Assembly (NCBI GenBank): GCA_902802265.1
Contig: CADCLN010000025.1
Location: forward strand, 1-59,435
DNA from: an uncultured Bacteroidales bacterium
GTDB taxonomy: Bacteria > Bacteroidota > Bacteroidia > Bacteroidales > Bacteroidaceae
Reading direction: 5' to 3'
Length of the DNA: 59,435 nt
Numbering within the stretch: position 1 is the stretch's first letter; each line of letters begins with the position of its first letter. This document shows, piece by piece, positions 16,155 through 25,369 of the stretch. The position numbers and the translations under genes were made by a program. The notes below the pieces were generated by a model. The model was not told where the DNA came from. It saw only the letters and a list, made by a program, of their open reading frames with translations, and ran no database searches.

Positions 16155-17185
16155 TGGCATATCTGAGTTTTAACAATGTGCGTGTAGCGGGATTTGCCAC
16201 CGGCGTTCCAAAGACTGTGCTGACCAACGAGTCGATGGACGAAGGGCAATACAGCGCATCGTCCTTCATCCAGTCCACAGGTGTGAAGAATCACCGCGTG
16301 TCGGAAGAATACACGGCTGGCGACCTTTGCTATGCCGCTGCCGAACAGCTGATTGCAGACCTGGGCTGGGACAAGAAGGAAATTGAGGCGCTGATATTTG
16401 TGTCTCAGCACGCAGACTATATCCTGCCAGCTACAGCCTGCATTTTGCAGGACCGACTGGGTCTCTCGAAGGAGTGTTATACGGCAGACCTTTCGCTGGG
16501 TTGTTCGGGTTGGGTCTATGGCATGAGTACGGTTGCCGGACTGCTTGCATCGGGCGGTGTGAAGAAAGCATTGCTGATGAGCGGAGATGGCAAGCGTCGC
16601 ATCAATTATGTGGACCCTCTCTTCGGACATGCAGGAGCCGTAACAGCCTTGGAGTATCAGGAAGGTGCACCTGCCATGCAGTTCTACTTCGGTACGGATG
16701 GTAGTGGTTTTGACGCCCTCATCATTCCTGATGGCGGCGCACGCAACCAGTTCTCCGACCAGTCTTTTGTTCCGGAGGATGTGGATGGACACATGCTGAC
16801 CCGTCTGCAGTCTCGCATGAAGGGCATGGACGTGTTTGCTTTCGGCATTTCATGGGGACCCAAGTCTGTGAAGCGTCTTGCAGAGCATTTCGGCTTTGAT
16901 TATCAGGACCAGGATTATTACATTTTCCATCAGGCAAACCTGCTGATGAATGAGAAAATCCGCACGAAACTGAAGTTACCAGCCGAGAAAGTTCCTTACT
17001 GCTTGCAGGATTTCGGAAACACCGCTTCTGCCTCCATTCCGTTGACCATCGTTTCTCAGCTGCGCGGACAGTTTGAAGAGCGCCGCACGAAGTTTATCGG
17101 TTGCGGTTTCGGTGTGGGACTTTCTTGGGGTGCTGTGCATTTTGAGACCGAAAACATTGTAGTTTCAAAATTGGTAGAAATCTGA
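16154..17185 (+). CDS. 3-oxoacyl-ACP synthase III (FabH-like, first copy)
   Basis: 343 residues, normal for the family. The catalytic triad is visible: Cys117 in LGCSGW, His259 in FHQAN and Asn289 in FGNTAS. Enzymes of this type condense an acyl-CoA or acyl-ACP with malonyl-ACP to a 3-oxoacyl-ACP. It starts inside the stop codon of the carrier-protein gene and is followed 3 nt later by a ketoreductase-like gene. This makes a module for a short 3-hydroxyacyl chain. It is not the housekeeping FabH by context: it sits in a polysaccharide locus and has a paralogue at 23552. Confidence 0.87.
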   Translation: MAYLSFNNVRVAGFATGVPKTVLTNESMDEGQYSASSFIQSTGVKNHRVSEEYTAGDLCYAAAEQLIADLGWDKKEIEALIFVSQHADYILPATACILQDRLGLSKECYTADLSLGCSGWVYGMSTVAGLLASGGVKKALLMSGDGKRRINYVDPLFGHAGAVTALEYQEGAPAMQFYFGTDGSGFDALIIPDGGARNQFSDQSFVPEDVDGHMLTRLQSRMKGMDVFAFGISWGPKSVKRLAEHFGFDYQDQDYYIFHQANLLMNEKIRTKLKLPAEKVPYCLQDFGNTASASIPLTIVSQLRGQFEERRTKFIGCGFGVGLSWGAVHFETENIVVSKLVEI

Positions 17186-17188
17186 CGT

Positions 17189-17944
17189 ATGGCATACAAT
17201 CCGTATTCTCTTGAAGGCAAGACCATTCTGGTGACAGGTGCAGGTTCGGGCATCGGACGTGCCACGGCTGTGGAGTGTTCTCGGATGGGTGCACGCCTTG
17301 TCCTGGTTGACATCAACGAGGCTGCGCTGAATGACACGCTCGCCATGCTGGAGGGACAGGACAGGGAACACCTCTGCTGTGTGGTCAACCTGTGTGACGA
17401 ATCTGCCATTGAGGCGATGGCGAAGCAACTGCCACAGATAGATGGATGTTCGCACAATGCCGGCATTACCAATCTGGTGCCGATACAATTTATCACGGCA
17501 GAGGAGGTGGAACGCATTCATCGCGTCAACCTGTTGGCTCCCATTTTGCTTACTAAATACTTGGTCAAGAAAAAGAAACTGAACCGTCCGTCGTCCATTG
17601 TGTTCACGGCTTCGGCTGGTGGCGTGTTCTGTGCCTCTGTAGGCAACGCCATCTATGCAACGTCGAAATGTGGTATAGATGCCTATATGCGGACAGCGGC
17701 ACTGGAACTTGCTCCAAAGGGAATCCGCTGCAACAGCGTGAACCCAGGCATGGTGGAAACACCCCTGATCAATCGTGGACAAGTTTCACCAGAACAGCAT
17801 GAGAAGGACAAAGCAAACTATCCGCTGGGACGTTACGGACGGCCAGAAGATGTAGCCCATGCCACTATCTTCCTGCTTTCTGACGCTTCTTCCTGGATGA
17901 CGGGTACGGCGCTGAAAATTGACGGCGGATTGACATTGAGATAA
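17189..17944 (+). CDS. Short-chain reductase, FabG-like (first of three)
   Basis: 251 residues of the classical SDR fold. Cofactor motif TGAGSGIG (16-23), NAG (90-92), and catalytic Ser142, Tyr156 and Lys160 (YATSK). Likely reduces a 3-oxoacyl-ACP to the 3-hydroxyacyl form with NAD(P)H. It lies 3 nt after the ketosynthase gene and 1 nt before a close paralogue, so the two reductases arose by tandem duplication. The unusual SHNAG context and KKKKL segment before the Ser strand are shared with the paralogue. Reduction of a sugar intermediate is the alternative role. Confidence 0.85.
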   Translation: MAYNPYSLEGKTILVTGAGSGIGRATAVECSRMGARLVLVDINEAALNDTLAMLEGQDREHLCCVVNLCDESAIEAMAKQLPQIDGCSHNAGITNLVPIQFITAEEVERIHRVNLLAPILLTKYLVKKKKLNRPSSIVFTASAGGVFCASVGNAIYATSKCGIDAYMRTAALELAPKGIRCNSVNPGMVETPLINRGQVSPEQHEKDKANYPLGRYGRPEDVAHATIFLLSDASSWMTGTALKIDGGLTLR

Positions 17945-17945
17945 T

Positions 17946-18701
17946 ATGATGAACGAAAATCCTTTTACCCTGGAAGGTAAAACCATCCTGATAACAGGCG
18001 GTGCCGGTGGCATTGGCAGCGAGGTGGCAAAAGTGTGTGCCCAGTCGGGCGCACGTGTTGTACTTACTGATATACGTGAAGATGTGTTGCAGGAAGTCCT
18101 TGCATCCCTGCCCGCAGTGGGCTGTGGCGAACATCTTGCGGTGAAGGCAGACCTGACGAGGGCCGAAGAATTGCAAGCGTTGGTGGATGCCTGTCCTGCC
18201 CTGGATGGCTTTGTGTGCAATGCCGGTGTGATGAAGCTCACACTTACACAGTTCATCACCGAAGAAGAACTCACCCGCATTCAGCGTATTAACCTGAATG
18301 CGCCTATTTTGCTTACACGCACATTGCTGAAGAAAAAGAAAATCAGCAAGGGCGGTTCCATCGTCTTCACAGCTTCGGCCGCCGGTGTCTATCGTGTATC
18401 GCTTGGCAATGCCATCTATGCTACGACGAAATGCGGCATTGATGCTTTCATGCGCACGGTGGCTCTGGAGTTTGGCCCCAAGGGTATTCGTTGCAACAGC
18501 GTGAATCCAGGCATGGTGGAGACAGCCCTGATAGGTGGATTTACAGAAGAAGAGAAGGCGCGGGAAATGCAGAATTATCCTTTGCGTCGTTTTGCAAAGC
18601 CTCTTGACATCGCATTAGGCATTGTTTATCTGTTGTCAGACGCTTCGTCTTTCGTCACGGGCACAGCCTTGAAGATTGACGGCGGAATGACACTCAGCTA
18701 A
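17946..18701 (+). CDS. Short-chain reductase, FabG-like (second, tandem paralogue)
   Basis: 251 residues, the same architecture as the preceding gene: TGGAGGIG cofactor loop (17-24), CNAG (91-94), Ser144, Tyr158 and Lys162. The two share the LLKKKK stretch and the GNAIYATxKCGIDA catalytic helix, which points to recent duplication. Two reductases behind one ketosynthase may mean two substrates, for example the 3-oxo group and another carbonyl, or a heteromer. Same operon, 1-nt gap. Confidence 0.83.
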   Translation: MMNENPFTLEGKTILITGGAGGIGSEVAKVCAQSGARVVLTDIREDVLQEVLASLPAVGCGEHLAVKADLTRAEELQALVDACPALDGFVCNAGVMKLTLTQFITEEELTRIQRINLNAPILLTRTLLKKKKISKGGSIVFTASAAGVYRVSLGNAIYATTKCGIDAFMRTVALEFGPKGIRCNSVNPGMVETALIGGFTEEEKAREMQNYPLRRFAKPLDIALGIVYLLSDASSFVTGTALKIDGGMTLS

Positions 18702-18716
18702 TAGTTAATTTTTTTT

Positions 18717-19880
18717 ATGAATAGAAAAGCAAGAGTAATCGCCCTATACCTTCCGCAGTTTCACCCCATCCCAGAGAATGACATGTGGTGGGGAAAGGGT
18801 TTTACGGAATGGACCAATGTGGGTAAGGCAAAACCCCTGTTCAAAGGACATTATCAACCAAGAGTTCCTGCCGATTTAGGTTATTATGACCTCCGTATGC
18901 CAGAAGTGCGCGAAGCCCAAGCCGAAATGGCACGTGAAGCAGGCATCGAAGGTTTCTGCTACTGGCACTACTGGTTCGGTGGTGGCAAGCAATTGCTGGA
19001 ACGTCCCTTCAATGAGGTTTTGGCCAGCGGTAAGCCCGATTTCCCGTTTGCTTTGGCTTGGGGAAATCATTCATGGCGCACAAACACCTGGACGAGTGGT
19101 GGCAAGAAGCAAGACGCCATGATGGTGGAGCAGAAGTATCTTGGTGAGGATGATTACAGAAAGCACTTTGAATACGTGCTTCCTGCTTTCAAGGATAAAC
19201 GTTACATCACGGTAGATGGAAAGCCGCTTTTCTTAATCTTCGACCCTGTGGCTGTTCCGCGCGACTTTGTTCCTTTATGGCGTAAATGGGCCATTGAAGC
19301 AGGATTGCCAGGCATTCATTTCGTGGGCAATATACAAAATTGCAATAATCGCCCATTGAAAGATGCCAATGGAAATGATTACACTAAGGGCTATTTCACC
19401 ACAAACGAGGCTGGCAAGTATTACGATTATGTCACCAAGGAACTGGGTTACGATGCTGCAGCAAGCATGGGCACATGGCGTGCGGAAATCTGCACGAAGA
19501 ATCGCTATTGGTTTGCTCTGCAGCGTCAGCTGGTTTATCGTCTGAACATGAAGGTTTCCAATATCTACGATTACCGTAAGGTGATGCGCCATTACTATGT
19601 TCCGGAAGATGCTCGTGAGAATGTTTATCCCAGTTTGTTACCTCAGTGGGACCGCAGTCCCCGTTCTGGCATAAATGGAATTTATCACAATTCGCGTCCA
19701 GAGTATTTTAAGGAAACAATAAAAGAGGCTCTTGAACTCATCAAGAATAAGCAGGATGAACACAAGATTCTTTTCCTGAAATCCTGGAACGAGTGGGCTG
19801 AAGGTAATTATGTGGAACCCGACTTGCGCTTCGGACATGGATATCTGGATGCAATTCGTGACTGTATAAAGGTTGAATAA
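18717..19880 (+). CDS. WbsX-like glycan enzyme (GH99-like domain)
   Basis: 387 residues. The start (VIALYLPQFHPIPENDMWWG, then GFTEWTNV) and GFCYWHYWFGGG are diagnostic of the WbsX family, which is found in O-antigen and capsule loci and is related in fold to GH99 endo-mannosidases. It is often annotated as a glycosyltransferase, but the activity is not established. No signal peptide, so cytoplasmic. It lies 15 nt after the reductase and 14 nt before a GT4 transferase. Probable role in assembling the repeat unit. Confidence 0.85.
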   Translation: MNRKARVIALYLPQFHPIPENDMWWGKGFTEWTNVGKAKPLFKGHYQPRVPADLGYYDLRMPEVREAQAEMAREAGIEGFCYWHYWFGGGKQLLERPFNEVLASGKPDFPFALAWGNHSWRTNTWTSGGKKQDAMMVEQKYLGEDDYRKHFEYVLPAFKDKRYITVDGKPLFLIFDPVAVPRDFVPLWRKWAIEAGLPGIHFVGNIQNCNNRPLKDANGNDYTKGYFTTNEAGKYYDYVTKELGYDAAASMGTWRAEICTKNRYWFALQRQLVYRLNMKVSNIYDYRKVMRHYYVPEDARENVYPSLLPQWDRSPRSGINGIYHNSRPEYFKETIKEALELIKNKQDEHKILFLKSWNEWAEGNYVEPDLRFGHGYLDAIRDCIKVE

Positions 19881-19894
19881 TAGATTATTGTAGT

Positions 19895-21043
19895 ATGCGA
19901 ATTTTTATTATATCGCGTGGATATCCGTCAAAGAGAGAACCGCAAAGGGGATGTTTTGAAAAAGATCAGGCTGAGGCACTGGTGCGGATGGGGCATGAAG
20001 TCGCCATGTTGAGTGTGGACAGACGATTTCGCTTTTTTTGGCGGCATATAGGAATAACAAAAAAACAAGGAAACGGTGTTACATCATACGATTCTTTCAT
20101 TGTTCCAGGAAAATTGATTGATTTATTTGGAAAACGTTTTTCTCAATACACAAGGAATAAACAATTGGATTTGGTCTATCAAGCAGCCGTGAAAGATTAC
20201 GGTAAGCCAGACCTTCTTTATAGCCATTATTTATACAATAGTTATTATGCCTTGTATTTAAAGAAAAAATATAGTATTCCGCTTGTTGGCATAGAACATT
20301 GGTCGGAACTTGTGAAAGAAAATCTTTCGCCTCGCATAGATTTCTGGGGCCATAGAACTTATTCAAACCTTGACTTGCTGATAACTGTATCGCCTTTTCT
20401 TCAGAAAAAAATTAAAGAGAAGTTTGGGGTGGATTCTACCGTAGTGTATAATATGGTAGGAAAGGAATTTCTTTATAATCCTTCCAAGCAAACTTCTAAA
20501 CAGAAACGTTATATTTTTGTGGGAAGTCTGTTGCCGATTAAACGTGTGGATTTAATCATTGAAGCTTTTGCTAAATCTGGAATTCCACAAGAAGATTGGT
20601 TGCTTTATATTGTAGGAGATGGAGAGCAGCGGAAATTTTTGGAAGATTTATCTGAACGTTTAGGCTTAAAACAGAATATTCTTTTTCTGGGAAAAAAGAA
20701 GAAGGAGGAAATAGCAGAGTTGTATCAGAAATCGGATGTAATGTTGTTGGCTTCTGATATTGAAACTTTTAGTGTGGTTTGTATTGAGGGGCTTGCTTGT
20801 GGCTTGCCTGTGATAGCAACGAAATGTGGCGGTCCAGAAAGTTTTATAAATAAAGAAAATGGATTGCTGTGCCAGACCAATGATGTGGTTGCGTTTGCAA
20901 GGGCATTGAAGCAAATGCAGGAAACATCAAAACAATATGATCGTCAGAAAATAGCAGATGATTGTCAAGCGCAATTTTCCTCTCAAGTCATAGCTCAGCA
21001 ATTGACAGAATTATTTGAACAAGTTTTGACGAAAGAGAAATAG
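19895..21043 (+). CDS. Glycosyltransferase family 4
   Basis: 382 residues with a GT-B fold. The C-terminal half shows IFVGSLLPIKRVDLIIEAF (about 208-226) and the donor-binding ETFSVVCIEGLACGLPVIATKCGGP motif (in part, about 291-313) with its two glutamates. Transfers a sugar from a nucleotide donor to the lipid-linked repeat unit on the cytoplasmic side. The gene is more AT-rich than the flanking acyl genes, hinting at a different origin within the locus. Confidence 0.88.
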   Translation: MRIFIISRGYPSKREPQRGCFEKDQAEALVRMGHEVAMLSVDRRFRFFWRHIGITKKQGNGVTSYDSFIVPGKLIDLFGKRFSQYTRNKQLDLVYQAAVKDYGKPDLLYSHYLYNSYYALYLKKKYSIPLVGIEHWSELVKENLSPRIDFWGHRTYSNLDLLITVSPFLQKKIKEKFGVDSTVVYNMVGKEFLYNPSKQTSKQKRYIFVGSLLPIKRVDLIIEAFAKSGIPQEDWLLYIVGDGEQRKFLEDLSERLGLKQNILFLGKKKKEEIAELYQKSDVMLLASDIETFSVVCIEGLACGLPVIATKCGGPESFINKENGLLCQTNDVVAFARALKQMQETSKQYDRQKIADDCQAQFSSQVIAQQLTELFEQVLTKEK

Positions 21044-21074
21044 AACGATTGATAAAAAGGAAAATTAAAACAGA

Positions 21075-21833
21075 ATGGAACGACTTTTACAAAATAAAAT
21101 TTGCATCATCACGGGTGCAGCGCAGGGCATCGGGCGGGCGATTGCTGAGCAGTTTGCCATTGACGGTGCGGTGGTGTATGCCACGGACATGAAGGAGGGC
21201 ACGATGGATGTGTGGGCCGAGCAGCTTTCTGCAAAAGCCCAGACGCGCGTGGTGCCTTTGTATTTTGACGTGACAGACGCTGCGGCGGTGAAAGCGGCCT
21301 TTATGCAGGTGCATAAGACTGAAGGCAAGATTGACGCGCTGGTCAATAATGCTGGCGTGGTGTTTAATCGAAAGATGGGCATGATTGTGCGTCCGGAGAC
21401 GGAGCTGATGTTCCGTGTCAACGTGATTGCCGTCATTGAGATGATTCAGCTTGCAAGCCGACTGATGGCACGCACTGGGGGTGGCTCCATCGTAAACATA
21501 GCTTCGGTCACAGCGGTATTGGGTTCGCCTGGGCAGGTTGCTTATTCTGCCACGAAGGGAGCTATCATTGCCATGACAAAATCGGCTGCTAAGGAACTGG
21601 CTCCACAGGGCATCCGTGTGAACGCTGTGGCTCCAGGCATCGTGAAGACCGAGCGTTTTGCTGAACTCTACGAGGCCAGCGGCGACAAGATAGACCAGCG
21701 CATCCAGAAGATAGCCCTTGGCAGACTGGGCACGCCGCAGGATGTGGCCAATGCCTGTGCTTTTATGGCAAGCGACCGCTCCAGCTACATCTCCGGTCAG
21801 ATTTTGGGCGTAGATGGTTGTGCTTCGATTTAG
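21075..21833 (+). CDS. fabG: Short-chain reductase, FabG-like (third)
   Basis: 252 residues. TGAAQGIG (13-20), NNAG (91-94), Ser144, Tyr157 and Lys161 are in place, and the ending YISGQILGVDGCASI is that of FabG ketoreductases. It is closer to housekeeping FabG than the pair at 17189-18701. It opens the second acyl module (reductase, AMP ligase, ACP, ketosynthase). Likely reduces the 3-oxoacyl-ACP made by the ketosynthase at 23552. Confidence 0.87.
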   Translation: MERLLQNKICIITGAAQGIGRAIAEQFAIDGAVVYATDMKEGTMDVWAEQLSAKAQTRVVPLYFDVTDAAAVKAAFMQVHKTEGKIDALVNNAGVVFNRKMGMIVRPETELMFRVNVIAVIEMIQLASRLMARTGGGSIVNIASVTAVLGSPGQVAYSATKGAIIAMTKSAAKELAPQGIRVNAVAPGIVKTERFAELYEASGDKIDQRIQKIALGRLGTPQDVANACAFMASDRSSYISGQILGVDGCASI

Positions 21834-21849
21834 TTTGAAAGACAAAGCA

Positions 21850-23259
21850 ATGTTGATAGATTTAGACAAAATACCCGCTGAGCGCATTGCCGCGCTCGAT
21901 TCAAGTGGCAACAAAGTGTCCTATGGCGACATCTGCACACTTTCTGCTGCTGTCAAACAGTCTGTTGGCGAGCGTAGCCTGTGCTTCATGCTGGTGGAAA
22001 ACACCGCTGGCGCTTTGGCATGGGTCATGGCTTCATTAGCCAGTGAAACACTGGTGCCACTCATCCTCAATGTGAAAACCGAGGCAGGATTGCTTCAGTC
22101 GTTGATGGATACTTACAAACCTGCTTATCTTTGTGTTCCTGAAACTTTTGCACTGGAACAGACTTGTGACAGCAACGAAGTGAAAGCTGAGTTCGGCTAC
22201 AGACTTATCCGCACGGCGAATCCGCTTTGTGCGCTTTACCCAGAACTTTCCCACCTGTTGCCTACCAGTGGCAGCACAGGCAGTCCGAAGTTGGTGCGCC
22301 ATAAGTATGCGAACATCGAAGCCGCAGCTCTCAATATCTCCACTTTCTTTGAACTAAAAGCCAGCGACCGCCCTTTGTTGGTGTTACCACTCTACTATAC
22401 GATGGGACTTTCTGTGGTGTTCAGTCACCTGAAAGTGGGTGCAACCGTGCTGATTACAGGTCTCAACATGACTGACCGCCTCTTTTGGTCGTTCATCAAG
22501 ACAGAACGTGCAACCAGCTTCACCGGTGTACCCTACAGCTTCCACATCCTCAACCTGATGCGATTTATGCGCATGGATTTGCCCGACATGGAACTGCTCA
22601 CGCAGGGTGGAGGCAAGATGCCTACCGACTTGAACCTCAAGTTCGCAGAATTCTGTCAGCAGCACGGCAAGCGTTGGATTGCTACTTACGGCCAGTCGGA
22701 GTGTACTGCTCGCATGGCATGGCTTCCCCCAAAATGGGCCATCGAAAAGGTGGGCAGCATCGGCATAGCCGTTCCCAACGCAGAACTCTCTCTGCAAGAC
22801 AGCGACGGCAACGAAATCCTGACTCCCCACACAGAGGGTGAAATGTGCTACCGAGGCAAGAACGTGACGATGGGCTATGCACGCCAGCAGAGCGACCTTG
22901 CCCTGGGCGACGAGCGCGGAGGCTTTATCCGCACGGGCGACCTTGCATACCGCGACGAAGACGGCTGCTACTACATCGTTGGCCGCATGGGGCGTTTCCT
23001 CAAACTCTTCGGAATGCGGGTCGGTCTGGACGAATGTGAACAGATTGTGCAGACCGAGACAGGAGCCGAGTGCGCCTGTGTGGGCACCGACGAAAAGATG
23101 ATTGTCTATATCACCGAAGCCCAAAAGCAGGAGCAGGTGAAGCAGGTGCTGGTGGAGAAAACCCACATCGTTGCTACAAGTTTCGAGGTGCGCATCATCC
23201 CTGAGATTCCAAAGAACGAGACGGGCAAAAAGCTTTTCAAACAGTTGCCCAATAAATAA
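21850..23259 (+). CDS. AMP-binding acyl-activating enzyme (acyl-CoA/acyl-ACP synthetase)
   Basis: 469 residues from the ATG at 21850, 16 nt after the previous stop. An earlier ATG at 21814 lies inside the reductase gene. The ANL-family motifs are present: TSGSTGSPKLV (ATP loop), TYGQSECTARMAW, GDLAYRDEDGCYYIVGR and a near-terminal KNETGKK with the adenylation Lys. It activates a free acid as acyl-AMP and loads it on CoA or the carrier protein encoded 37 nt downstream. It is shorter than fatty-acid CoA ligases. It offers a route for a preformed acid to enter the pathway. Confidence 0.87.
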   Translation: MLIDLDKIPAERIAALDSSGNKVSYGDICTLSAAVKQSVGERSLCFMLVENTAGALAWVMASLASETLVPLILNVKTEAGLLQSLMDTYKPAYLCVPETFALEQTCDSNEVKAEFGYRLIRTANPLCALYPELSHLLPTSGSTGSPKLVRHKYANIEAAALNISTFFELKASDRPLLVLPLYYTMGLSVVFSHLKVGATVLITGLNMTDRLFWSFIKTERATSFTGVPYSFHILNLMRFMRMDLPDMELLTQGGGKMPTDLNLKFAEFCQQHGKRWIATYGQSECTARMAWLPPKWAIEKVGSIGIAVPNAELSLQDSDGNEILTPHTEGEMCYRGKNVTMGYARQQSDLALGDERGGFIRTGDLAYRDEDGCYYIVGRMGRFLKLFGMRVGLDECEQIVQTETGAECACVGTDEKMIVYITEAQKQEQVKQVLVEKTHIVATSFEVRIIPEIPKNETGKKLFKQLPNK

Positions 23260-23296
23260 AGATGAAAGATTTACACATTATATATAATATATACAT

Positions 23297-23536
23297 ATGA
23301 ACAATTTAGAGAAATACAACGAGATTTTTGCAAACGTGTTTGGAGCGCAGCCCGATCAGCTTGGTGCTAACTACTGCAAGGAAAACGTGTCCGAATGGGA
23401 CTCTGTGCACCAGCTGAATATCATCTCTGAGATGGAAGATGCCTTCGACCTCATGCTCGACCCCGAGGACATCGTGGCTTGCACGTCTTACGAAGCAGGC
23501 AAGGATATTCTGCGCAGAAACGGTGTCGAAATCTAA
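23297..23536 (+). CDS. Acyl carrier protein (second copy)
   Basis: 79 residues with the site EWDSVHQL; Ser36 carries the phosphopantetheine. The following acidic helix (ISEMEDAFDLML) fits the family. It differs clearly from the first copy (EYSSL), so each probably serves its own module. It lies between the AMP ligase and the second ketosynthase (15-nt gap). Confidence 0.87.
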   Translation: MNNLEKYNEIFANVFGAQPDQLGANYCKENVSEWDSVHQLNIISEMEDAFDLMLDPEDIVACTSYEAGKDILRRNGVEI

Positions 23537-23551
23537 ATAGTAAATAAAACT

Positions 23552-24613
23552 ATGGCTCGTTGGGAAATAAAGAATGTACGCTTTGCCGGCGTTTCAGCCT
23601 GTGTGCCTAAGCAGATTGTCAAGACTGCTGACTACGACATTTTCACACAGGAAGAAGCCGATACATTCGATAAGACTGTGGGCATCTGTGAACGTCGCAT
23701 TGCCCCCGATGACATCTGTGCGTCTGACCTGTGTCAGGCTGCTGCCGAGCGACTCCTTGAAGAGTTAGGGTGGGAGAAGGACACCGTCGATGCACTTATC
23801 TTTGAATCTGTTACAGGCGACTATCGCACACCGCCCACTGCTTGCCTCTTGCAAGACCGCATGGGACTGAGTGCCGACTGCTTCTGCCTCGACATTCCGA
23901 TGGGATGCTGCGGTTGCATGTACGCGCTCGTTGTGGGTGGCAATTTGCTCACCACTGGTAATGTGCATCGTGCCCTCCTGTTGGTAGGCGACACAGCGCT
24001 TCGCATGGGTAGCATGAAGGATAAAAGCCGCGTGCCCCTCTTTGGTGATGCTGGCACAGCGATTGCTTTAGAGTTTGACACCGAGGCTGAACCCATCGTC
24101 ATCGACTTCCACACCGACGGTGCAGGCTATACGGCTCTGCACACGCCTCACGGTGGATTCCGTCATCCGTTCACTGCGGAGTCGCTTGTCTATGAAGACT
24201 TTGGCCACGGCATTGTGCGTGCTCCCATGCACACTATGATTGACGGCATGTCGGTCTTTGCCTTTGCCATCAGCAAGCCGCCACGTTCTGTCAGCCAGTT
24301 TATGACTGACTATCAGCTCGACAAAGACACGGATATCGATTACTTCCTCATTCATCAGGCCAACAAACTCATTGTGGACCGCGTGGTGAAGAAGCTCAAG
24401 TTGCCGCTGGAGAAAGTGCCTTACAATCTGGAAGAGTTCGGAAATCTGGGTGGTGCAAGCATCCCTTCGCTCATGGTCACACGCATTCGCGAGCGGCTGC
24501 AGGGTGGGGAACCAACCCGCTTGCTCTGTTCTTCCTTCGGTCTGGGACTCAGTTGGGGCACCATGCTGCTGAACTTGAAGAACGTTACCATTCCGGAATT
24601 GGTGGAAATTTAA
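23552..24613 (+). CDS. 3-oxoacyl-ACP synthase III (FabH-like, second copy)
   Basis: 353 residues, with Cys119 in PMGCCGC, His268 in IHQAN and Asn298 in FGNLGG forming the triad. It is a paralogue of the protein at 16154, and both end in a near-identical tail (VELVEI-like: ...PELVEI and ...SKLVEI). It condenses an acyl starter with malonyl-ACP. The unusual Cys-Cys at 119-120 next to the active site is not in the first copy. Duplication of carrier protein plus ketosynthase suggests two rounds of extension or two different acyl products. Confidence 0.85.
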   Translation: MARWEIKNVRFAGVSACVPKQIVKTADYDIFTQEEADTFDKTVGICERRIAPDDICASDLCQAAAERLLEELGWEKDTVDALIFESVTGDYRTPPTACLLQDRMGLSADCFCLDIPMGCCGCMYALVVGGNLLTTGNVHRALLLVGDTALRMGSMKDKSRVPLFGDAGTAIALEFDTEAEPIVIDFHTDGAGYTALHTPHGGFRHPFTAESLVYEDFGHGIVRAPMHTMIDGMSVFAFAISKPPRSVSQFMTDYQLDKDTDIDYFLIHQANKLIVDRVVKKLKLPLEKVPYNLEEFGNLGGASIPSLMVTRIRERLQGGEPTRLLCSSFGLGLSWGTMLLNLKNVTIPELVEI

Positions 24614-24642
24614 TCATGTACCATCAGAGAATGAAGAATACA

Positions 24643-24713
24643 GGTTCTCCCCCTGAGGGGGAGTGAGAGGGGGTCTAAATGGTAAATAGTAAATGGTAAA
24701 TAGTAAATAAAAA
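24643..24713. repeat. GC hairpin and TAAATRG tandem repeat
   Basis: CTCCCCC/GGGGGAG forms a 7-bp hairpin, followed by five degenerate heptamers (TAAATGG/TAAATAG, about 24676-24710) directly before the ATG at 24715. The heptamer is the same family as TGGTAAA at 28881 and 31509. No TAnnTTTG is seen here, so the repeat would lie in the mRNA between two genes. Confidence 0.55.
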
Positions 24714-24714
24714 G

Positions 24715-25323
24715 ATGTACAAAAACTATCTGAAACGAGCCATAGACTTCACGTTGGCTCTCGTTGCCCTTCTTTGCATTGGCTGGTTCATTCTGCTGGT
24801 TGCATTCTGTCTGCACTTTGCCAACCGTGGCGATGGGGCATTCTTCACACAGATAAGGCCAGGAAAGGACGCCAAACCCTTCCGTCTGGTCAAGTTCAAA
24901 ACCATGAACGACAAGCGAGGCCCCGATGGTGAACTGCTCGAAGACAAAGACCGCCTCACGCCTGTAGGTCGCGTTGTGCGCTCGCTTTCCATCGACGAAC
25001 TGCCGCAGCTGTGGAATGTGCTCCGTGGCGATATGGCTCTGATTGGACCACGCCCCCTGTTGATGGACTATCTCTCCCTTTACACCCCAGAACAGATGCG
25101 CCGCCACGAAGTCCGTCCAGGCATCACGGGCTGGGCACAAGTCAATGGCCGTAACGCCATCAGCCACACCCGCAAGTTTGAGTTGGACGTCTGGTATGTT
25201 GACCACCTCACCTTCTGGCTCGACCTGAAGATACTTTTCCTTACTGTGAAGAAAGTCCTTGTGCGCGAAGGAATCAGTGCCGAAGGTCAGGCAACCATCG
25301 GTAAGTTTGATGGAACGAATTAG
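24715..25323 (+). CDS. PglC-type initiating sugar-phosphate transferase
   Basis: 202 residues, the size of the minimal monotopic enzymes such as PglC. One membrane-associated hydrophobic segment (about 12-32) is followed by the polyprenol-phosphate glycosyl-1-phosphate transferase core: FRLVKFKTM, SIDELPQLWNVLRGDMALIGPRP (in part) and RPGITGWAQVNGRN. It moves a sugar-1-phosphate from the UDP sugar to undecaprenyl phosphate and starts the repeat unit. With a PglD-, PglE- and PglF-type set in the same locus, the expected substrate is a UDP-N-acylated 4-amino-4,6-dideoxy sugar. Confidence 0.9.
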   Translation: MYKNYLKRAIDFTLALVALLCIGWFILLVAFCLHFANRGDGAFFTQIRPGKDAKPFRLVKFKTMNDKRGPDGELLEDKDRLTPVGRVVRSLSIDELPQLWNVLRGDMALIGPRPLLMDYLSLYTPEQMRRHEVRPGITGWAQVNGRNAISHTRKFELDVWYVDHLTFWLDLKILFLTVKKVLVREGISAEGQATIGKFDGTN

Positions 25324-25369
25324 TGAACATACATAAAAATAGCATAACCTCAAAACCGTATAACTATAT

